DNA of 64,000 nt from Stakelama pacifica (GTDB lineage Bacteria > Pseudomonadota > Alphaproteobacteria > Sphingomonadales > Sphingomonadaceae). Made by a program: the position numbers and the translations under genes. Where the stretch lies: positions 117,244 through 181,243 of the forward strand of contig NZ_SNWD01000007.1 in NCBI RefSeq assembly GCF_004361835.1, in the 5' to 3' direction. Of the stretch, positions 25,538 through 33,129 are shown piece after piece; the stretch's first letter is position 1; each line of letters opens with the position of its first letter. The notes below the pieces were generated by a model. It was not told the origin of the DNA. It did no database searches and worked only from the letters and a program-made list of their open reading frames with translations.

Positions 25538-25914
25538 GCTTCACCGCGTGCTTTGGCGACGAAAGCCTCCAACTTTTGCAGCGATCCCGGCGGATAGTAG
25601 AAGTTCGCGCCAGACCGTGCGAAAGCAAGAAACTCTTCCGCAATCTCCAGCCCATCAGGTGCGGCGGCGATCAGGCGGGCGTTGGCTTCAATAACAGGTT
25701 GTGCAGCGTTCTTGCGCGCTACTGCCTGCAACGCATCGAGGGGAGGACGGCGTAAATCGCTATCCATCTTCGATATAGGCTCGACCACTCGGCATATCGC
25801 GGTGCAAGCAAGGACATTGTTGCTGTCTTTCGCAAACACATCGCCTGCAACACCTTCGGGATACGTGAACCCGTGCGGAAACCACGGACCCGGAGTATGC
25901 TTCGCCCCGCTCAT
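25534..25914 (-). CDS. Hypothetical phage protein with HTPGPW motif
   Basis: The 126-residue protein opens MSGAKHTPGPWFPHG and has IEANARLIAAAPDGLEIAEE, both typical of a widespread family of small phage proteins of unknown function. It overlaps both neighbours by four bases. Confidence 0.75.
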   Translation of the reverse strand: MSGAKHTPGPWFPHGFTYPEGVAGDVFAKDSNNVLACTAICRVVEPISKMDSDLRRPPLDALQAVARKNAAQPVIEANARLIAAAPDGLEIAEEFLAFARSGANFYYPPGSLQKLEAFVAKARGEA

Positions 25915-26258
25915 TGTTCTTCACCCGAACGAGCGCGGAGCATTGCTTGAACGCGAGCGCCATTAGCGGTGAGTGAATAACCGCTTCCGCGAATGAGGTT
26001 GTCATCTTCGCTGCAAAATGGGTGATGCTCAGCCAGCCCCAAAGCAGCTAGCGCGCGGATTATTTCTCTAGTCCACTTGTCTGGAACGCCCGCATCTGCC
26101 GCTACATAGCTAAAAGGAACCGCCCAACCTTCGCGCATCTCTTTAATTACTCGGCACACCGAAGGAAGGAAGGCGACGTCGACAACTGCGGCTAGATCGT
26201 CATATCGTGCGCGCTCTGCATCAACGGCGCGTTTCATCGCTTTACGGGTGACAATCAC
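25911..26258 (-). CDS. Hypothetical prophage protein, possible winged helix
   Basis: A 115-residue protein. Its central part (VPFSYVAADAGVPDKWTREI, IRALAALGLAEHHPFCSEDD) looks like a winged-helix DNA-binding unit with a recognition helix followed by a wing, ending TANGARVQAMLRARSGEEQ. No named family. Four-base overlaps at both ends. Confidence 0.6.
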   Translation of the reverse strand: MIVTRKAMKRAVDAERARYDDLAAVVDVAFLPSVCRVIKEMREGWAVPFSYVAADAGVPDKWTREIIRALAALGLAEHHPFCSEDDNLIRGSGYSLTANGARVQAMLRARSGEEQ

Positions 26259-26539
26259 TTCACCTTCTCCTGTTCCATCGCAGCTTCAGCCTTTTCAGCT
26301 TCCCGCTTGCGTTCCATTGCGTTCAGCTTCCCGCGCGCCAGGTATGCGGCGTCGATCAGGTGCACGGCTTCCGAGGTTGCCTCGTCCTTGCCCCGCCGGA
26401 TCGTGATCGAGACGTATCCATTGCGGCAGTCGGTGCTGGGTGCGTGCGCGCCGACCGCGACGATCAGGTCAGCCTCATCGGGCATACGCAGGGCGCGCAG
26501 TGCAGCTTCGGCGGCGTCGAATGAGGTGCGCTCGCTCAT
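26255..26539 (-). CDS. Hypothetical prophage protein (94 aa)
   Basis: It starts MSERTSFDAAEAALRALRMP, has a beta-rich centre (YVSITIRRGKDEATSEAVHL) and a charged helical tail. Tight overlaps with both neighbours place it in the leftward early operon. Function unknown. Confidence 0.6.
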   Translation of the reverse strand: MSERTSFDAAEAALRALRMPDEADLIVAVGAHAPSTDCRNGYVSITIRRGKDEATSEAVHLIDAAYLARGKLNAMERKREAEKAEAAMEQEKVK

Positions 26540-26826
26540 GCCTCGCCTCCCGTCGCCAGTGCGCGGCGTTCGCGAGCCTTGCGCATACCTTCGTCAATCG
26601 CTGCATTGGCGCGGTCGCGGTCGCGGTTGGACTGGACTTGCGCCTCCACGCCATCCCGGTAAGCAGGATCGTTCCAGTAGCGCTCGAAGGCTGCAAAGCG
26701 TCCGGGGCGGTTGTAGATCGCGCCGGTCCGGTTGAGATGATCGCGCGCCTGCACATGGCGATACGCTTGGAGATACTCCATGCCGGTATCTTCCATGACG
26801 CGGCGGATTGCGGTTTCGCTGGGCAT
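26536..26826 (-). CDS. Hypothetical prophage protein (96 aa)
   Basis: The product begins MPSETAIRRVMEDTGMEYLQ and has an AYRHVQARDHL helix resembling short HTH-like phage proteins, then a basic tail (NRDRDRANAAIDEGMRKARE). No family assigned. It overlaps the downstream gene by four bases and the upstream one by one. Confidence 0.6.
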   Translation of the reverse strand: MPSETAIRRVMEDTGMEYLQAYRHVQARDHLNRTGAIYNRPGRFAAFERYWNDPAYRDGVEAQVQSNRDRDRANAAIDEGMRKARERRALATGGEA

Positions 26827-27089
26827 TATGCGCGCCCCTCGTCATGAAGGGCCACACCCGGCGTCAGTTTGTGACGCGGGCAATGGAAATAGACGTACTT
26901 GCTTGCGTATTCGCGGCGGCGCGCGGGCGTGAACCGATCAGGCTTCGCGGTGTAGTGGCGATCGAACTCCGCCAGCCCTTCGACGTAGTAGTCTGCCGCG
27001 CTCCAGTCCGTGCGGCCAAGAAGGCGCTCGGCACGGAGAACGTGCGGAAAGTCCCTTACTTCCGGAATGTTCTGAGCTGCGGTAGCCAT
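26826..27089 (-). CDS. Hypothetical prophage protein (87 aa)
   Basis: MATAAQNIPEVRDFPHVLRA is followed by an ADYYVEGLAEFDRHYTAKP segment and YASKYVYFHCPRHKLTPG. Soluble, mixed alpha/beta by composition; no recognised domain. Its ATG overlaps the preceding stop by one base (TAATG-type). Confidence 0.6.
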   Translation of the reverse strand: MATAAQNIPEVRDFPHVLRAERLLGRTDWSAADYYVEGLAEFDRHYTAKPDRFTPARRREYASKYVYFHCPRHKLTPGVALHDEGRA

Positions 27090-27376
27090 TATGCGGCCTC
27101 CGCTTCGATAGTCGTGTCTTCAATGCCGGTATCGACAGACGAAGGATTGCGCCGCTGCGTCATCTGCGCGAGTGCGTCCTTGAACGCCTCGTCAATCGTA
27201 TACGCGGTGCCGCTGCAATTCTGGTGCGCGTTGTCGCCGATATCGCCCCACGTCAGGGTGACGAAATAATAGGGCTTATCGTAGCCCCGATCCGGCGCGT
27301 GGCAGGAAAAGCCGATCGCGGACAGATCGTGCTTCTTGCAAAGCGTATCGAATTGCTCGGAAAGCGTCTTTGCCAT
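27089..27376 (-). CDS. First gene of the leftward early operon, hypothetical
   Basis: The 95-residue protein (MAKTLSEQFDTLCKKHDLSA...) has a beta-rich core (KPYYFVTLTWGDIGDN) and an acidic tail (DTGIEDTTIEAEAA). It has a perfect Shine-Dalgarno (AAGGAGG) and is the first gene after the left operator region, so it is the most directly repressor-controlled gene of this block. Function unknown. Confidence 0.65.
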   Translation of the reverse strand: MAKTLSEQFDTLCKKHDLSAIGFSCHAPDRGYDKPYYFVTLTWGDIGDNAHQNCSGTAYTIDEAFKDALAQMTQRRNPSSVDTGIEDTTIEAEAA

Positions 27377-27409
27377 GTTGACCTCCTTGCGACGGTGTGT
27401 CGCTGTGAG

Positions 27410-27468
27410 GTCAGTATCTACAACCGGATTGTAGGCAAGTCAACAACCGGTTTGTAAAAAAGTTGTAG
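27410..27468 (-). promoter_or_regulatory. Left operator and presumed leftward promoter (OL/PL)
   Basis: Two imperfect 17-bp palindromes, CTACAACCGGATTGTAG (27418-27434) and CAACAACCGGTTTGTAA (27441-27457), plus a half site TTGTAG (27463-27468), lie between the repressor stop and the first leftward gene. On the minus strand TTGACT overlaps the spacer between them, and a weak -10 (TAGATA) lies 17 bases on. Binding of the repressor here would shut off the leftward early operon, as in lambda. Confidence 0.7.
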
Positions 27469-27470
27469 CG

Positions 27471-28163
27471 CTATTGCACCCGCCGCCCGTACCAGATGAC
27501 GCGCCCGATCAGGCTCACCTCTTCGACAAGGCGTTCGTAGGGCTCGAACAGTTCGCGGTTCGCGCTGATGATACGGACGCGGGGCGGCTCGCTGTTCGGG
27601 ATTCGCTCCAAATATTTGATAACGTGCCCGTCACTATCCCACAGGCAGAACGCGCCAGGCTGGGCGAGCGATCGCTTGCGAGTGTCTACCAATATCTGAT
27701 CGCCGCCCATGAAGTCGGGGGCCATCGAATTGCCCTCTGCGACCATCGCCAACAGTGCGTCGGGTGGCGCGCGCAATTCGCGCTCGATCAGGTCGCGCGA
27801 AAAGGCAATTTCCCCTTCATCGCCCTCGCCACTACCGCCACCACCCATGCCCGCGTGGGTGGGCAGCAACCGGATCATCACGGAATTATCCGCCTTGCCA
27901 GTGTCAAGGTAGGGGTCTTCGCGCGTCTCGCCGTCCATCTGGGCGAACGCCATTGCGATGTACCGGGTCCATGCGGGCTTCTTCTTGGTTTTGCCCTGTT
28001 CGTATTTCGAAACCACCTGCTGCGACACAGTCGTCGGATCGCCGTTTTCACGCGCAAGGCCGTTGATACGCTCTTTCAGGTCGTCGGCGGACAGCCCGCG
28101 CTTGACCCGCTCGGCCTTCGTCCACAGTCCTGCTGCGCCTGCGTCTATTGGTTCCTGTGCCAC
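27471..28163 (-). CDS. S24/LexA-type phage repressor (CI-like)
   Basis: The protein has an N-terminal HTH (TKAERVKRGLSADDLKERIN ... SQQVVSKYEQGK), an Ala-Gly cleavage site in THAGMGGG, and an S24 peptidase domain with Ser in GNSMAP and Lys in HVIKYLERI, so it should self-cleave when RecA is activated and so control induction. The frame is open to an ATG at 28247, but that would translate through the right operators and leave one base to the divergent gene. GTG at 28163 (231 codons including stop) leaves the operators free and is preferred, though without a ribosome site; a leaderless message is possible. Confidence 0.85.
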   Translation of the reverse strand: MAQEPIDAGAAGLWTKAERVKRGLSADDLKERINGLARENGDPTTVSQQVVSKYEQGKTKKKPAWTRYIAMAFAQMDGETREDPYLDTGKADNSVMIRLLPTHAGMGGGGSGEGDEGEIAFSRDLIERELRAPPDALLAMVAEGNSMAPDFMGGDQILVDTRKRSLAQPGAFCLWDSDGHVIKYLERIPNSEPPRVRIISANRELFEPYERLVEEVSLIGRVIWYGRRVQ

Positions 28164-28174
28164 GGCGGAGTCAG

Positions 28175-28236
28175 CTACAAAGTTTTTGCGGCCTTTGCTC
28201 GTACAAAGGGGTTGTAATTCTACAACCGAGTGGTAA
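28175..28236. promoter_or_regulatory. Right operator region (OR)
   Basis: GTACAAAGGGGTTGTAA (28201-28217) and CTACAACCGAGTGGTAA (28220-28236) match the two left-operator palindromes (consensus CTACAACC-N-GGTTGTAG), and a weaker site begins CTACAA at 28175. They fill the gap between the divergent repressor and Cro-like genes. I could not identify convincing -35/-10 boxes. Confidence 0.7.
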
Positions 28237-28248
28237 AGTGCTTCCATT

Positions 28249-28482
28249 ATGAAGCCTTATCCGATCAAGCGCGCCATGAAAGGCGACCTTTCGAGCCAGA
28301 CCCGCTTCGCAGAGGCGATCGGGACTTCGCAGCAGAATGTATCGAACTGGGTGCGCAAGGGGCGACCACTTCCCGCCGAGTTCGTGCTGAAAGCTGAGAT
28401 GGCAACGGGCGTACCCCGCCACCAATGGCGGCCGGACATATACCCTGCACCGGCCACCTCCGAAGCGAGGTCGGCAGCATGA
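28249..28482 (+). CDS. Cro/YdaS-like HTH protein
   Basis: A 77-residue DNA-binding protein: TRFAEAIGTSQQNVSNWVRK is a clear Cro/YdaS-type helix-turn-helix, followed by PLPAEFVLKAEMATGVPRHQWRPDIYP, typical of YdaS antitoxin/Cro proteins. It is divergent from the repressor and is the first gene of the rightward early operon, so it most likely acts as Cro. Confidence 0.88.
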   Translation: MKPYPIKRAMKGDLSSQTRFAEAIGTSQQNVSNWVRKGRPLPAEFVLKAEMATGVPRHQWRPDIYPAPATSEARSAA

Positions 28483-29240
28483 GCGGGGAAGCCGAAACCG
28501 TCGATCCGTATTCGCAGGGCACCCGCGCCGAAATCCTTGGCTGGGTTGGCGGCATGGAGGCGTTCGAGCGCGGCTTTAACGCCCGGACGTTCAGCCCCGA
28601 ACGCCGCGCCCGTCAAGCTGTAGAGGATGCAGTTTCCGACCTGACTAGCGCGGCAAGCGACATCTACGAAGCCGGCGGTACAGCCGAAGATGTTGCGAGC
28701 TGGACGCAAGGCTATCGCAAGCGCTGGGTCGCGTTCCAGCAGGCAGGCGCGCGTACCATGAACTGGATGATTACCGGACCCGCTCGGTTCCCGGTCGATC
28801 GTAACCAGAAGCGCATGGACATCGAGATGCGCCGATATGAGGAACTGGCGGTATATCGCGATGGCGCAACGAAATGGATTGAACGTAGCCAGCGGCGTGC
28901 CGAACGGGCGGCGATCGTGGAATCCGACGAGGGCGGCCATCCCGAAACCCTGATCGGCAATATTCGCGTTGTCGAAAATGTCACGCTTGATCGGCTGCAA
29001 CTGATCTTCCCCGATAAGCCGACCGATGAAGAGCGCGCCGCTCTCAAAAAGCGTGGCTTCCGTTGGGCGCCGAGTGTCGGCGCATGGCAACGCAAGCTGA
29101 CGAACAACGCGCGCTACGTCGGCACCAGCCTTGCCAAGCAATTCTCCCCCGCGACCGACCTTACCACGGTCGCGCACCCTGCCGGTGGCGTCCCGTCGGG
29201 TACCGACGCCACCGGCAATTTTCATCATAGCGAAGGATAG
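28479..29240 (+). CDS. Hypothetical early protein with C-terminal KRGFRW domain
   Basis: The 253-residue protein begins MSGEAETVDPYSQGTRAEIL. Its C-terminal 90 residues (LQLIFPDKPTDEERAALKKR followed by GFRWAPSVGAWQRKLT) match a small module found at the ends of various phage and plasmid proteins, including DUF3560-type ones. Function unknown. The ATG overlaps the cro-like stop (ATGA), so the two are coupled. Confidence 0.7.
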   Translation: MSGEAETVDPYSQGTRAEILGWVGGMEAFERGFNARTFSPERRARQAVEDAVSDLTSAASDIYEAGGTAEDVASWTQGYRKRWVAFQQAGARTMNWMITGPARFPVDRNQKRMDIEMRRYEELAVYRDGATKWIERSQRRAERAAIVESDEGGHPETLIGNIRVVENVTLDRLQLIFPDKPTDEERAALKKRGFRWAPSVGAWQRKLTNNARYVGTSLAKQFSPATDLTTVAHPAGGVPSGTDATGNFHHSEG

Positions 29241-29243
29241 ATT

Positions 29244-29495
29244 ATGTCCGAGAAGCTTACCTCTATTAGAGTTCCTAACGCTCCTTCCGGTTTTGGTATT
29301 GTCGATTGGGGTGAGCTGTCGGTAGCTGAAATGATTGGTCAGTACCGATCTTATGCAGATCATTTGCGCGAACACGTAGCGCGCATTGATGCAACTCCAG
29401 ATGATAAATTTGTCGTCGAAGTAATTCGCGGCTCTTGCGTTCGCCGCCATGTAAAGTGGCTTCAGGGTGCCCCTTCTCACAGCGAAGGGAATTGA
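29244..29495 (+). CDS. Hypothetical early protein, lower GC
   Basis: An 83-residue protein (MSEKLTSIRVPNAPSGFGIV...). Third-position GC is clearly lower than in its neighbours, which suggests a recently acquired accessory gene. The central VAEMIGQYRSYADHLREHVA is helical. No family recognised. Confidence 0.6.
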   Translation: MSEKLTSIRVPNAPSGFGIVDWGELSVAEMIGQYRSYADHLREHVARIDATPDDKFVVEVIRGSCVRRHVKWLQGAPSHSEGN

Positions 29496-29498
29496 GCG

Positions 29499-29807
29499 AT
29501 GGGCTGTCCTTTTGATGTTGGCGATGTCGTGGTGTGTGTGGATGCGAAGGGCCGCTTCGATCCATGGACCGGCGAACGTGTTGATACGATGCTCGCAGAA
29601 GGTCGTCACTATCGGGTTAGCGGACTGTTGCCGCCGGTCGATGGCGAATATGGTGTGCAAGTTGCTGGCCTGTCGCCCAAAAGGACGGCCTTTTGGGAAG
29701 CCGCATACGCTCACTGGCGCTTCCGCAAGATCGACGATGAGCAATACCCGGAAGCCCTGAGCCGCATCCGTTCCCTTGGCAAAACCAAAGAGCGGGAGGC
29801 GGCATAA
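29499..29807 (+). CDS. Hypothetical early protein, SH3-like
   Basis: The 102-residue protein starts MGCPFDVGDVVVCVDAKGRF and continues EGRHYRVSGLLPPV and GVQVAGLS, a pattern of short beta strands as in small SH3-like phage proteins. A charged helical tail follows. Role unknown. Starts four bases after the previous stop. Confidence 0.6.
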   Translation: MGCPFDVGDVVVCVDAKGRFDPWTGERVDTMLAEGRHYRVSGLLPPVDGEYGVQVAGLSPKRTAFWEAAYAHWRFRKIDDEQYPEALSRIRSLGKTKEREAA

Positions 29808-29942
29808 ATGGCCTACCTCGCCCTTTGCGTCATCTGCACGCTGGTCATCACCCTGCTTATCCTGACCGCGCCCGAAGGCTGGCAGGACGAGCGCGGTTTC
29901 CATCACGGCGCGGAATATCGCGATCATGGCGTCGGCTCGTGA
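29808..29942 (+). CDS. Small single-pass membrane protein (44 aa)
   Basis: MAYLALCVICTLVITLLILT forms one N-terminal membrane helix, followed by a hydrophilic tail (APEGWQDERGFHHGAEYRDH). It starts one base after the previous stop and overlaps the next gene's GTG. Function unknown. Confidence 0.6.
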   Translation: MAYLALCVICTLVITLLILTAPEGWQDERGFHHGAEYRDHGVGS

Positions 29943-30565
29943 CCGATCAGCCCCGCACCATTGCGGCGCTCTACGTCGAAACGGATGGCTGCTATTTCGG
30001 TCTCGACGGCGTTGATCCGTGGGACGAGCCGCGTGATGCTCGCCGTTATGCCGGGCCGCATCCCGTTGTCGCACACCCGCCTTGCCAGCGGTGGGGCGCT
30101 ATGGCGCGCGTCAACTATGCGCGTTGGGGTGGCGAGCACAATCGACCGGGTAACGACGGCGGTTGTTTCGCCAGCGCCCTGCGATCGGTGCGAACATATG
30201 GCGGCGTGCTTGAGCATCCGGCTAAAACCCGCGCTTGGAACGCCTATGGGTTGATTAAGCCGCTCCGTACGGGCTGGCAGCGCTGCGCTACTGGTGGATG
30301 GGTATGCGAGGTTTGGCAATCTGCCTATGGCCACCGAGCCAACAAGGCTACGTGGCTTTACGCCTTCGGTGTCGAGCCATTTGATTTTGATTGGTCGCGT
30401 CCTATTGGGAGCCATCAAGTAGGCTTTCACGATCAGCGCGGGAAAGATCGAAACAAGCCGACGCTTTCGAAAGCAGAGGCCAACGCTACCCCGCCCGCTT
30501 TCCGCGACATGCTCATCGCAATGGCCCGAACGGCTCATCGCGCCACCTCGTCGGAGGCGGCTTGA
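29939..30565 (+). CDS. Phage protein with HPPCQRW motif (methyltransferase-like?)
   Basis: From the GTG at 29939 the product is 208 residues. ALYVETDGCYFGLDGVDPWD and DARRYAGPHPVVAHPPCQRW define a family common in phages. The PPCQ motif recalls motif IV of C5-cytosine methyltransferases, but no SAM-binding FxGxG motif is visible, so enzymatic activity is uncertain. Later RTYGGVLEHPAKTRAW and the end RDMLIAMARTAH are also typical. It overlaps the genes on both sides. Confidence 0.7.
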   Translation: MTDQPRTIAALYVETDGCYFGLDGVDPWDEPRDARRYAGPHPVVAHPPCQRWGAMARVNYARWGGEHNRPGNDGGCFASALRSVRTYGGVLEHPAKTRAWNAYGLIKPLRTGWQRCATGGWVCEVWQSAYGHRANKATWLYAFGVEPFDFDWSRPIGSHQVGFHDQRGKDRNKPTLSKAEANATPPAFRDMLIAMARTAHRATSSEAA

Positions 30566-30735
30566 TGACCGATCAGCCCCGCCATTTCCCAACGCCTGCG
30601 AGCGCTGCGCACCAGTCGCGCGGCCTCGGCAAGGCGCACCTGTTTTTCGGCGTCGATCGGGAGGGGGAGGCGCTGTGCCTCTCCGGTCCCGTCGATGCTG
30701 TTCTCAATCCCTTTCATGCCCGGAGGATTAAATGA
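30565..30735 (+). CDS. Small hypothetical early protein (56 aa)
   Basis: The ATG overlaps the previous TGA by one base. The product starts MTDQPRHFPTPASAAHQSRG and has a short beta-hairpin-like HLFFGVDREGEALCLSGP. The MTDQPR start repeats that of the gene before it, perhaps by local duplication of the start region. No function known. Confidence 0.55.
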   Translation: MTDQPRHFPTPASAAHQSRGLGKAHLFFGVDREGEALCLSGPVDAVLNPFHARRIK

Positions 30736-31211
30736 CGCAGCGCACCATAGCAGCGGAATTGGCGCCTATCGTTTCCCGCGATCGTGTAATTGATACGGTT
30801 CGCCCGCTTCTCCGCACCGCGATTGTCATCGAGCGCCGGTTTACGGTTGAGGACTTGCACCGCCTGTCGGGCGTCTCGGTCCGCACGATCCGCTCTTACA
30901 TGGCAAATGACCCGGGCGAAGTACGCGAACCGTCGCTATCCGCCGCCCTGTCGCTGGCAGTTGTCATCGGCCCCCATGCGGTCAACGCGGTGCTTGCGAT
31001 TATCGGCTATGGCAACGCCTCCCCGATGGACGAGCCGGACGAGCGCGAGCCGATCCGCCTGCTTATCAACGGCATGGCGCATTGGGCTATCCTTACGCGC
31101 TGCGCCGCTGATGGCATTATCGACCATACGGAAGAGGCCGACACGACCAAAGCGGCTGATGGCCTCATTGCCGAGCTGCTCCCCTATTCCAGCACGGGGA
31201 AGGCGGCATGA
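30732..31211 (+). CDS. HTH regulatory or replication-associated protein
   Basis: The 159-residue protein contains a clear helix-turn-helix (FTVEDLHRLSGVSVRTIRSY MAND) at about residues 37-60, then an all-helical region (SLSAALSLAVVIGPHAVNAV). This resembles small phage regulators placed before replication genes. Four-base overlaps at both ends. Confidence 0.65.
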   Translation: MTQRTIAAELAPIVSRDRVIDTVRPLLRTAIVIERRFTVEDLHRLSGVSVRTIRSYMANDPGEVREPSLSAALSLAVVIGPHAVNAVLAIIGYGNASPMDEPDEREPIRLLINGMAHWAILTRCAADGIIDHTEEADTTKAADGLIAELLPYSSTGKAA

Positions 31212-31354
31212 AGTATCTCCGCATCCTGATCGCCCGCCGCGCCCTTGCCCGTATGGTGCAGGCCAACCGCGCCCGCATACAGTCACCCGAATACAAGGCG
31301 CGCTCCGCCGCCGCTCACAAGGGCTGGGCGACCAAGCGGAGGGCTGGGGCATGA
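31208..31354 (+). CDS. Small basic protein (48 aa)
   Basis: MKYLRILIARRALARMVQAN is followed by RARIQSPEYKARSAAAHKGW and a basic end. The pattern of basic residues with a terminal KGWATKRRA suggests nucleic-acid contact. ATGA overlaps join it to both neighbours. Confidence 0.55.
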   Translation: MKYLRILIARRALARMVQANRARIQSPEYKARSAAAHKGWATKRRAGA

Positions 31355-32091
31355 GCCGCGTCGAACATATCGGCAATGCCACGCTGTATCTGGGGGATTG
31401 CCTAGAGATTATGCCTACGCTGGGGCCGGTTGATCATATCATCATGGACCCGCCTTATGAGGCGATCATGCACGCAAGCAAGGGCGGCATGAAGGGGCTT
31501 GTTCGTCCTGATGGCTCTCACCACTGGAAGCCGCTCGACTTCGCGCCGATTGACGAAATTCGCGACGAAGTAATCACGTGGGGCGCGCAATGCGATGGCT
31601 GGTTCATCGCGTTCTGCACTTCGGAAGGTGTGGGCCGCTGGGCTGATGGAATCAACCCCAGCCCGATGCGCTACAAGCGCGCCTGCGTGTGGGTGAAGCC
31701 CGACAGCACGCCGCAAATGAACGGGCAGGGACCGGCGCAAGGTGCTGAGCATTTTGTATGCGCATGGGCCGGGCAGGGATTCGCGCGCTGGAACGCGGGC
31801 GGCAAACGCGGCGTCTATACGCATTGCGTGAATAGCCCCGAACGCGAGGGCACGCACCCGACCGAAAAGCCGCGCCGCCTGATGAGCGAGATCATCGCGG
31901 ACTTCACCAACACAGGCCAGACTATTCTAGATCCATTCATGGGTTCCGGCACCACTGGCGTTGCCGCTGTGATGGCCGACCGTCGGTTTATCGGAATTGA
32001 GCTGCAAGAGCATTATTTCGACATCGCTGCTCGCAGAATTGAGGAGGCTCAAAAACAGGGCGACCTGTTTATACCGGGGGCGGCGGCATGA
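31351..32091 (+). CDS. DNA adenine/cytosine-N4 methyltransferase
   Basis: The 246-residue enzyme has motif IV DPPY at residues 33-36 and motif I FMGSGTTG at 196-203. The order (IV, variable target region, X-I) marks a beta-class amino-methyltransferase, methylating adenine N6 or cytosine N4. THPTEKPRRLMSEII precedes motif I, as in many phage enzymes. No restriction partner lies beside it, so it is an orphan methylase, perhaps protecting phage DNA or regulating it. Confidence 0.9.
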   Translation: MSRVEHIGNATLYLGDCLEIMPTLGPVDHIIMDPPYEAIMHASKGGMKGLVRPDGSHHWKPLDFAPIDEIRDEVITWGAQCDGWFIAFCTSEGVGRWADGINPSPMRYKRACVWVKPDSTPQMNGQGPAQGAEHFVCAWAGQGFARWNAGGKRGVYTHCVNSPEREGTHPTEKPRRLMSEIIADFTNTGQTILDPFMGSGTTGVAAVMADRRFIGIELQEHYFDIAARRIEEAQKQGDLFIPGAAA

Positions 32092-32660
32092 AGATGTGTG
32101 GGCGCTGTGCTGTAAATAAGCCGGTCACGGAATTCCGGACTGACCCTCGCTACCGTGATGGACATGTTTCGTGGTGCAAGCAGTGCCATCGAGAGCGGAA
32201 TAGTGAATGGGCGCGTCAAAACCGCGAGCGCCTGACGGCTAAATCAGCTGCTTGGCGTGCCTCGAACCTAGAAAAGGCACGCGAAACCAACCGTAGCTTT
32301 AAGCGCCAAAACTGTGCGCGCCTTCGTGATGAGTACTCTATCTGGGCGAAAGCTAATCGCGGTAAGCGCAACGCAGCTTCCGCCAAGTACAAAGCGTCAA
32401 AACTGCGCGCCACACCGCCATGGGCAAATCTTTCGAAGATAGCGGCAATCTATGAGAGGGCGAGTGCGATTCAGGCCGCAACTGGTCAGCGGATGCATGT
32501 CGACCACATTGTTCCCCTCCAGCATGAGCTGGTGTGCGGACTGCACTGCGAAACCAACCTGCAAATATTACCCGGCTCGCTAAACGAAGCCAAGCGCAAC
32601 AATTGGTCGCCCGAGGACGCGCAGCGCCAAGGCAACCTTTTTGCAGGGGAAGCTGCATGA
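32088..32660 (+). CDS. HNH endonuclease
   Basis: The 190-residue protein has an N-terminal zinc motif (CGRC near residue 4, CKQC near 31), a long basic helical region, and an HNH site in MHVDHIVPLQHE ... HCETNLQILPGSLNEAKRNN. Lower GC and a self-contained structure resemble homing-type or free-standing phage HNH nucleases, which are often mobile. Its cleavage target is unknown. Confidence 0.85.
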   Translation: MKMCGRCAVNKPVTEFRTDPRYRDGHVSWCKQCHRERNSEWARQNRERLTAKSAAWRASNLEKARETNRSFKRQNCARLRDEYSIWAKANRGKRNAASAKYKASKLRATPPWANLSKIAAIYERASAIQAATGQRMHVDHIVPLQHELVCGLHCETNLQILPGSLNEAKRNNWSPEDAQRQGNLFAGEAA

Positions 32661-32974
32661 GCGGCGTTCTCTGGACCGAAAAGGAGGACAAGCTCCTACG
32701 CGCGTTCCCGTCGATCGACATGCGCATGTCTGAGTTTGTCGAAACCTATCTGCCGGGGCGCACTGTAGCTGGGGCGGAATACCGCCTGCCGATTGCACTT
32801 CACGGCGGCGGACGATCAACCAGCGGCTATCAGCCGGGATATGATCGCCCGACCGGCGGTCACAAACCCGAAAAGGCCAGCGCTATGCTTGTTGCCGCCT
32901 GTGACGAGATCGGCGGCACATGGGATGCTGACGCACAGCGCGCATGGATCAAGCGGCATGGGGTGGCGGCATGA
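32657..32974 (+). CDS. Small Myb/SANT-like protein
   Basis: The 105-residue product begins MSGVLWTEKEDKLLRAFPSI, where WTEKEDKLL fits the first helix of a Myb/SANT repeat. The rest (RSTSGYQPGYDRPTGGHKPE...) is less structured and ends WIKRHGVAA. Probable DNA-binding protein; inferred from motif only. Confidence 0.6.
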   Translation: MSGVLWTEKEDKLLRAFPSIDMRMSEFVETYLPGRTVAGAEYRLPIALHGGGRSTSGYQPGYDRPTGGHKPEKASAMLVAACDEIGGTWDADAQRAWIKRHGVAA

Positions 32975-33129
32975 TGTTTCCCGCTCGCGTCCTGCTTCCC
33001 TGCGCCATCATCGACACCCGTACAGGCGTCTACAGCTTCCACCGCGTCTCTGACCCGGTGCGTAGGAGCCTGCCGCATTTTTCGGTCGATCGGCCTGCAA
33101 TCATCAAACAATCGGAGAAACCCGCATGA
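32971..33129 (+). CDS. Small hypothetical early protein (52 aa)
   Basis: ATG at 32971 overlaps the previous stop. The product (MMFPARVLLPCAIIDTRTGV...) has short beta strands and a basic tail. No family. Confidence 0.55.
   Translation: MMFPARVLLPCAIIDTRTGVYSFHRVSDPVRRSLPHFSVDRPAIIKQSEKPA

Noticed and set aside
28257..30074. A 605-codon open frame on the minus strand across the early genes
   Set aside because: It is antisense to a tightly overlapping gene series with clear domains and shows no family features itself.
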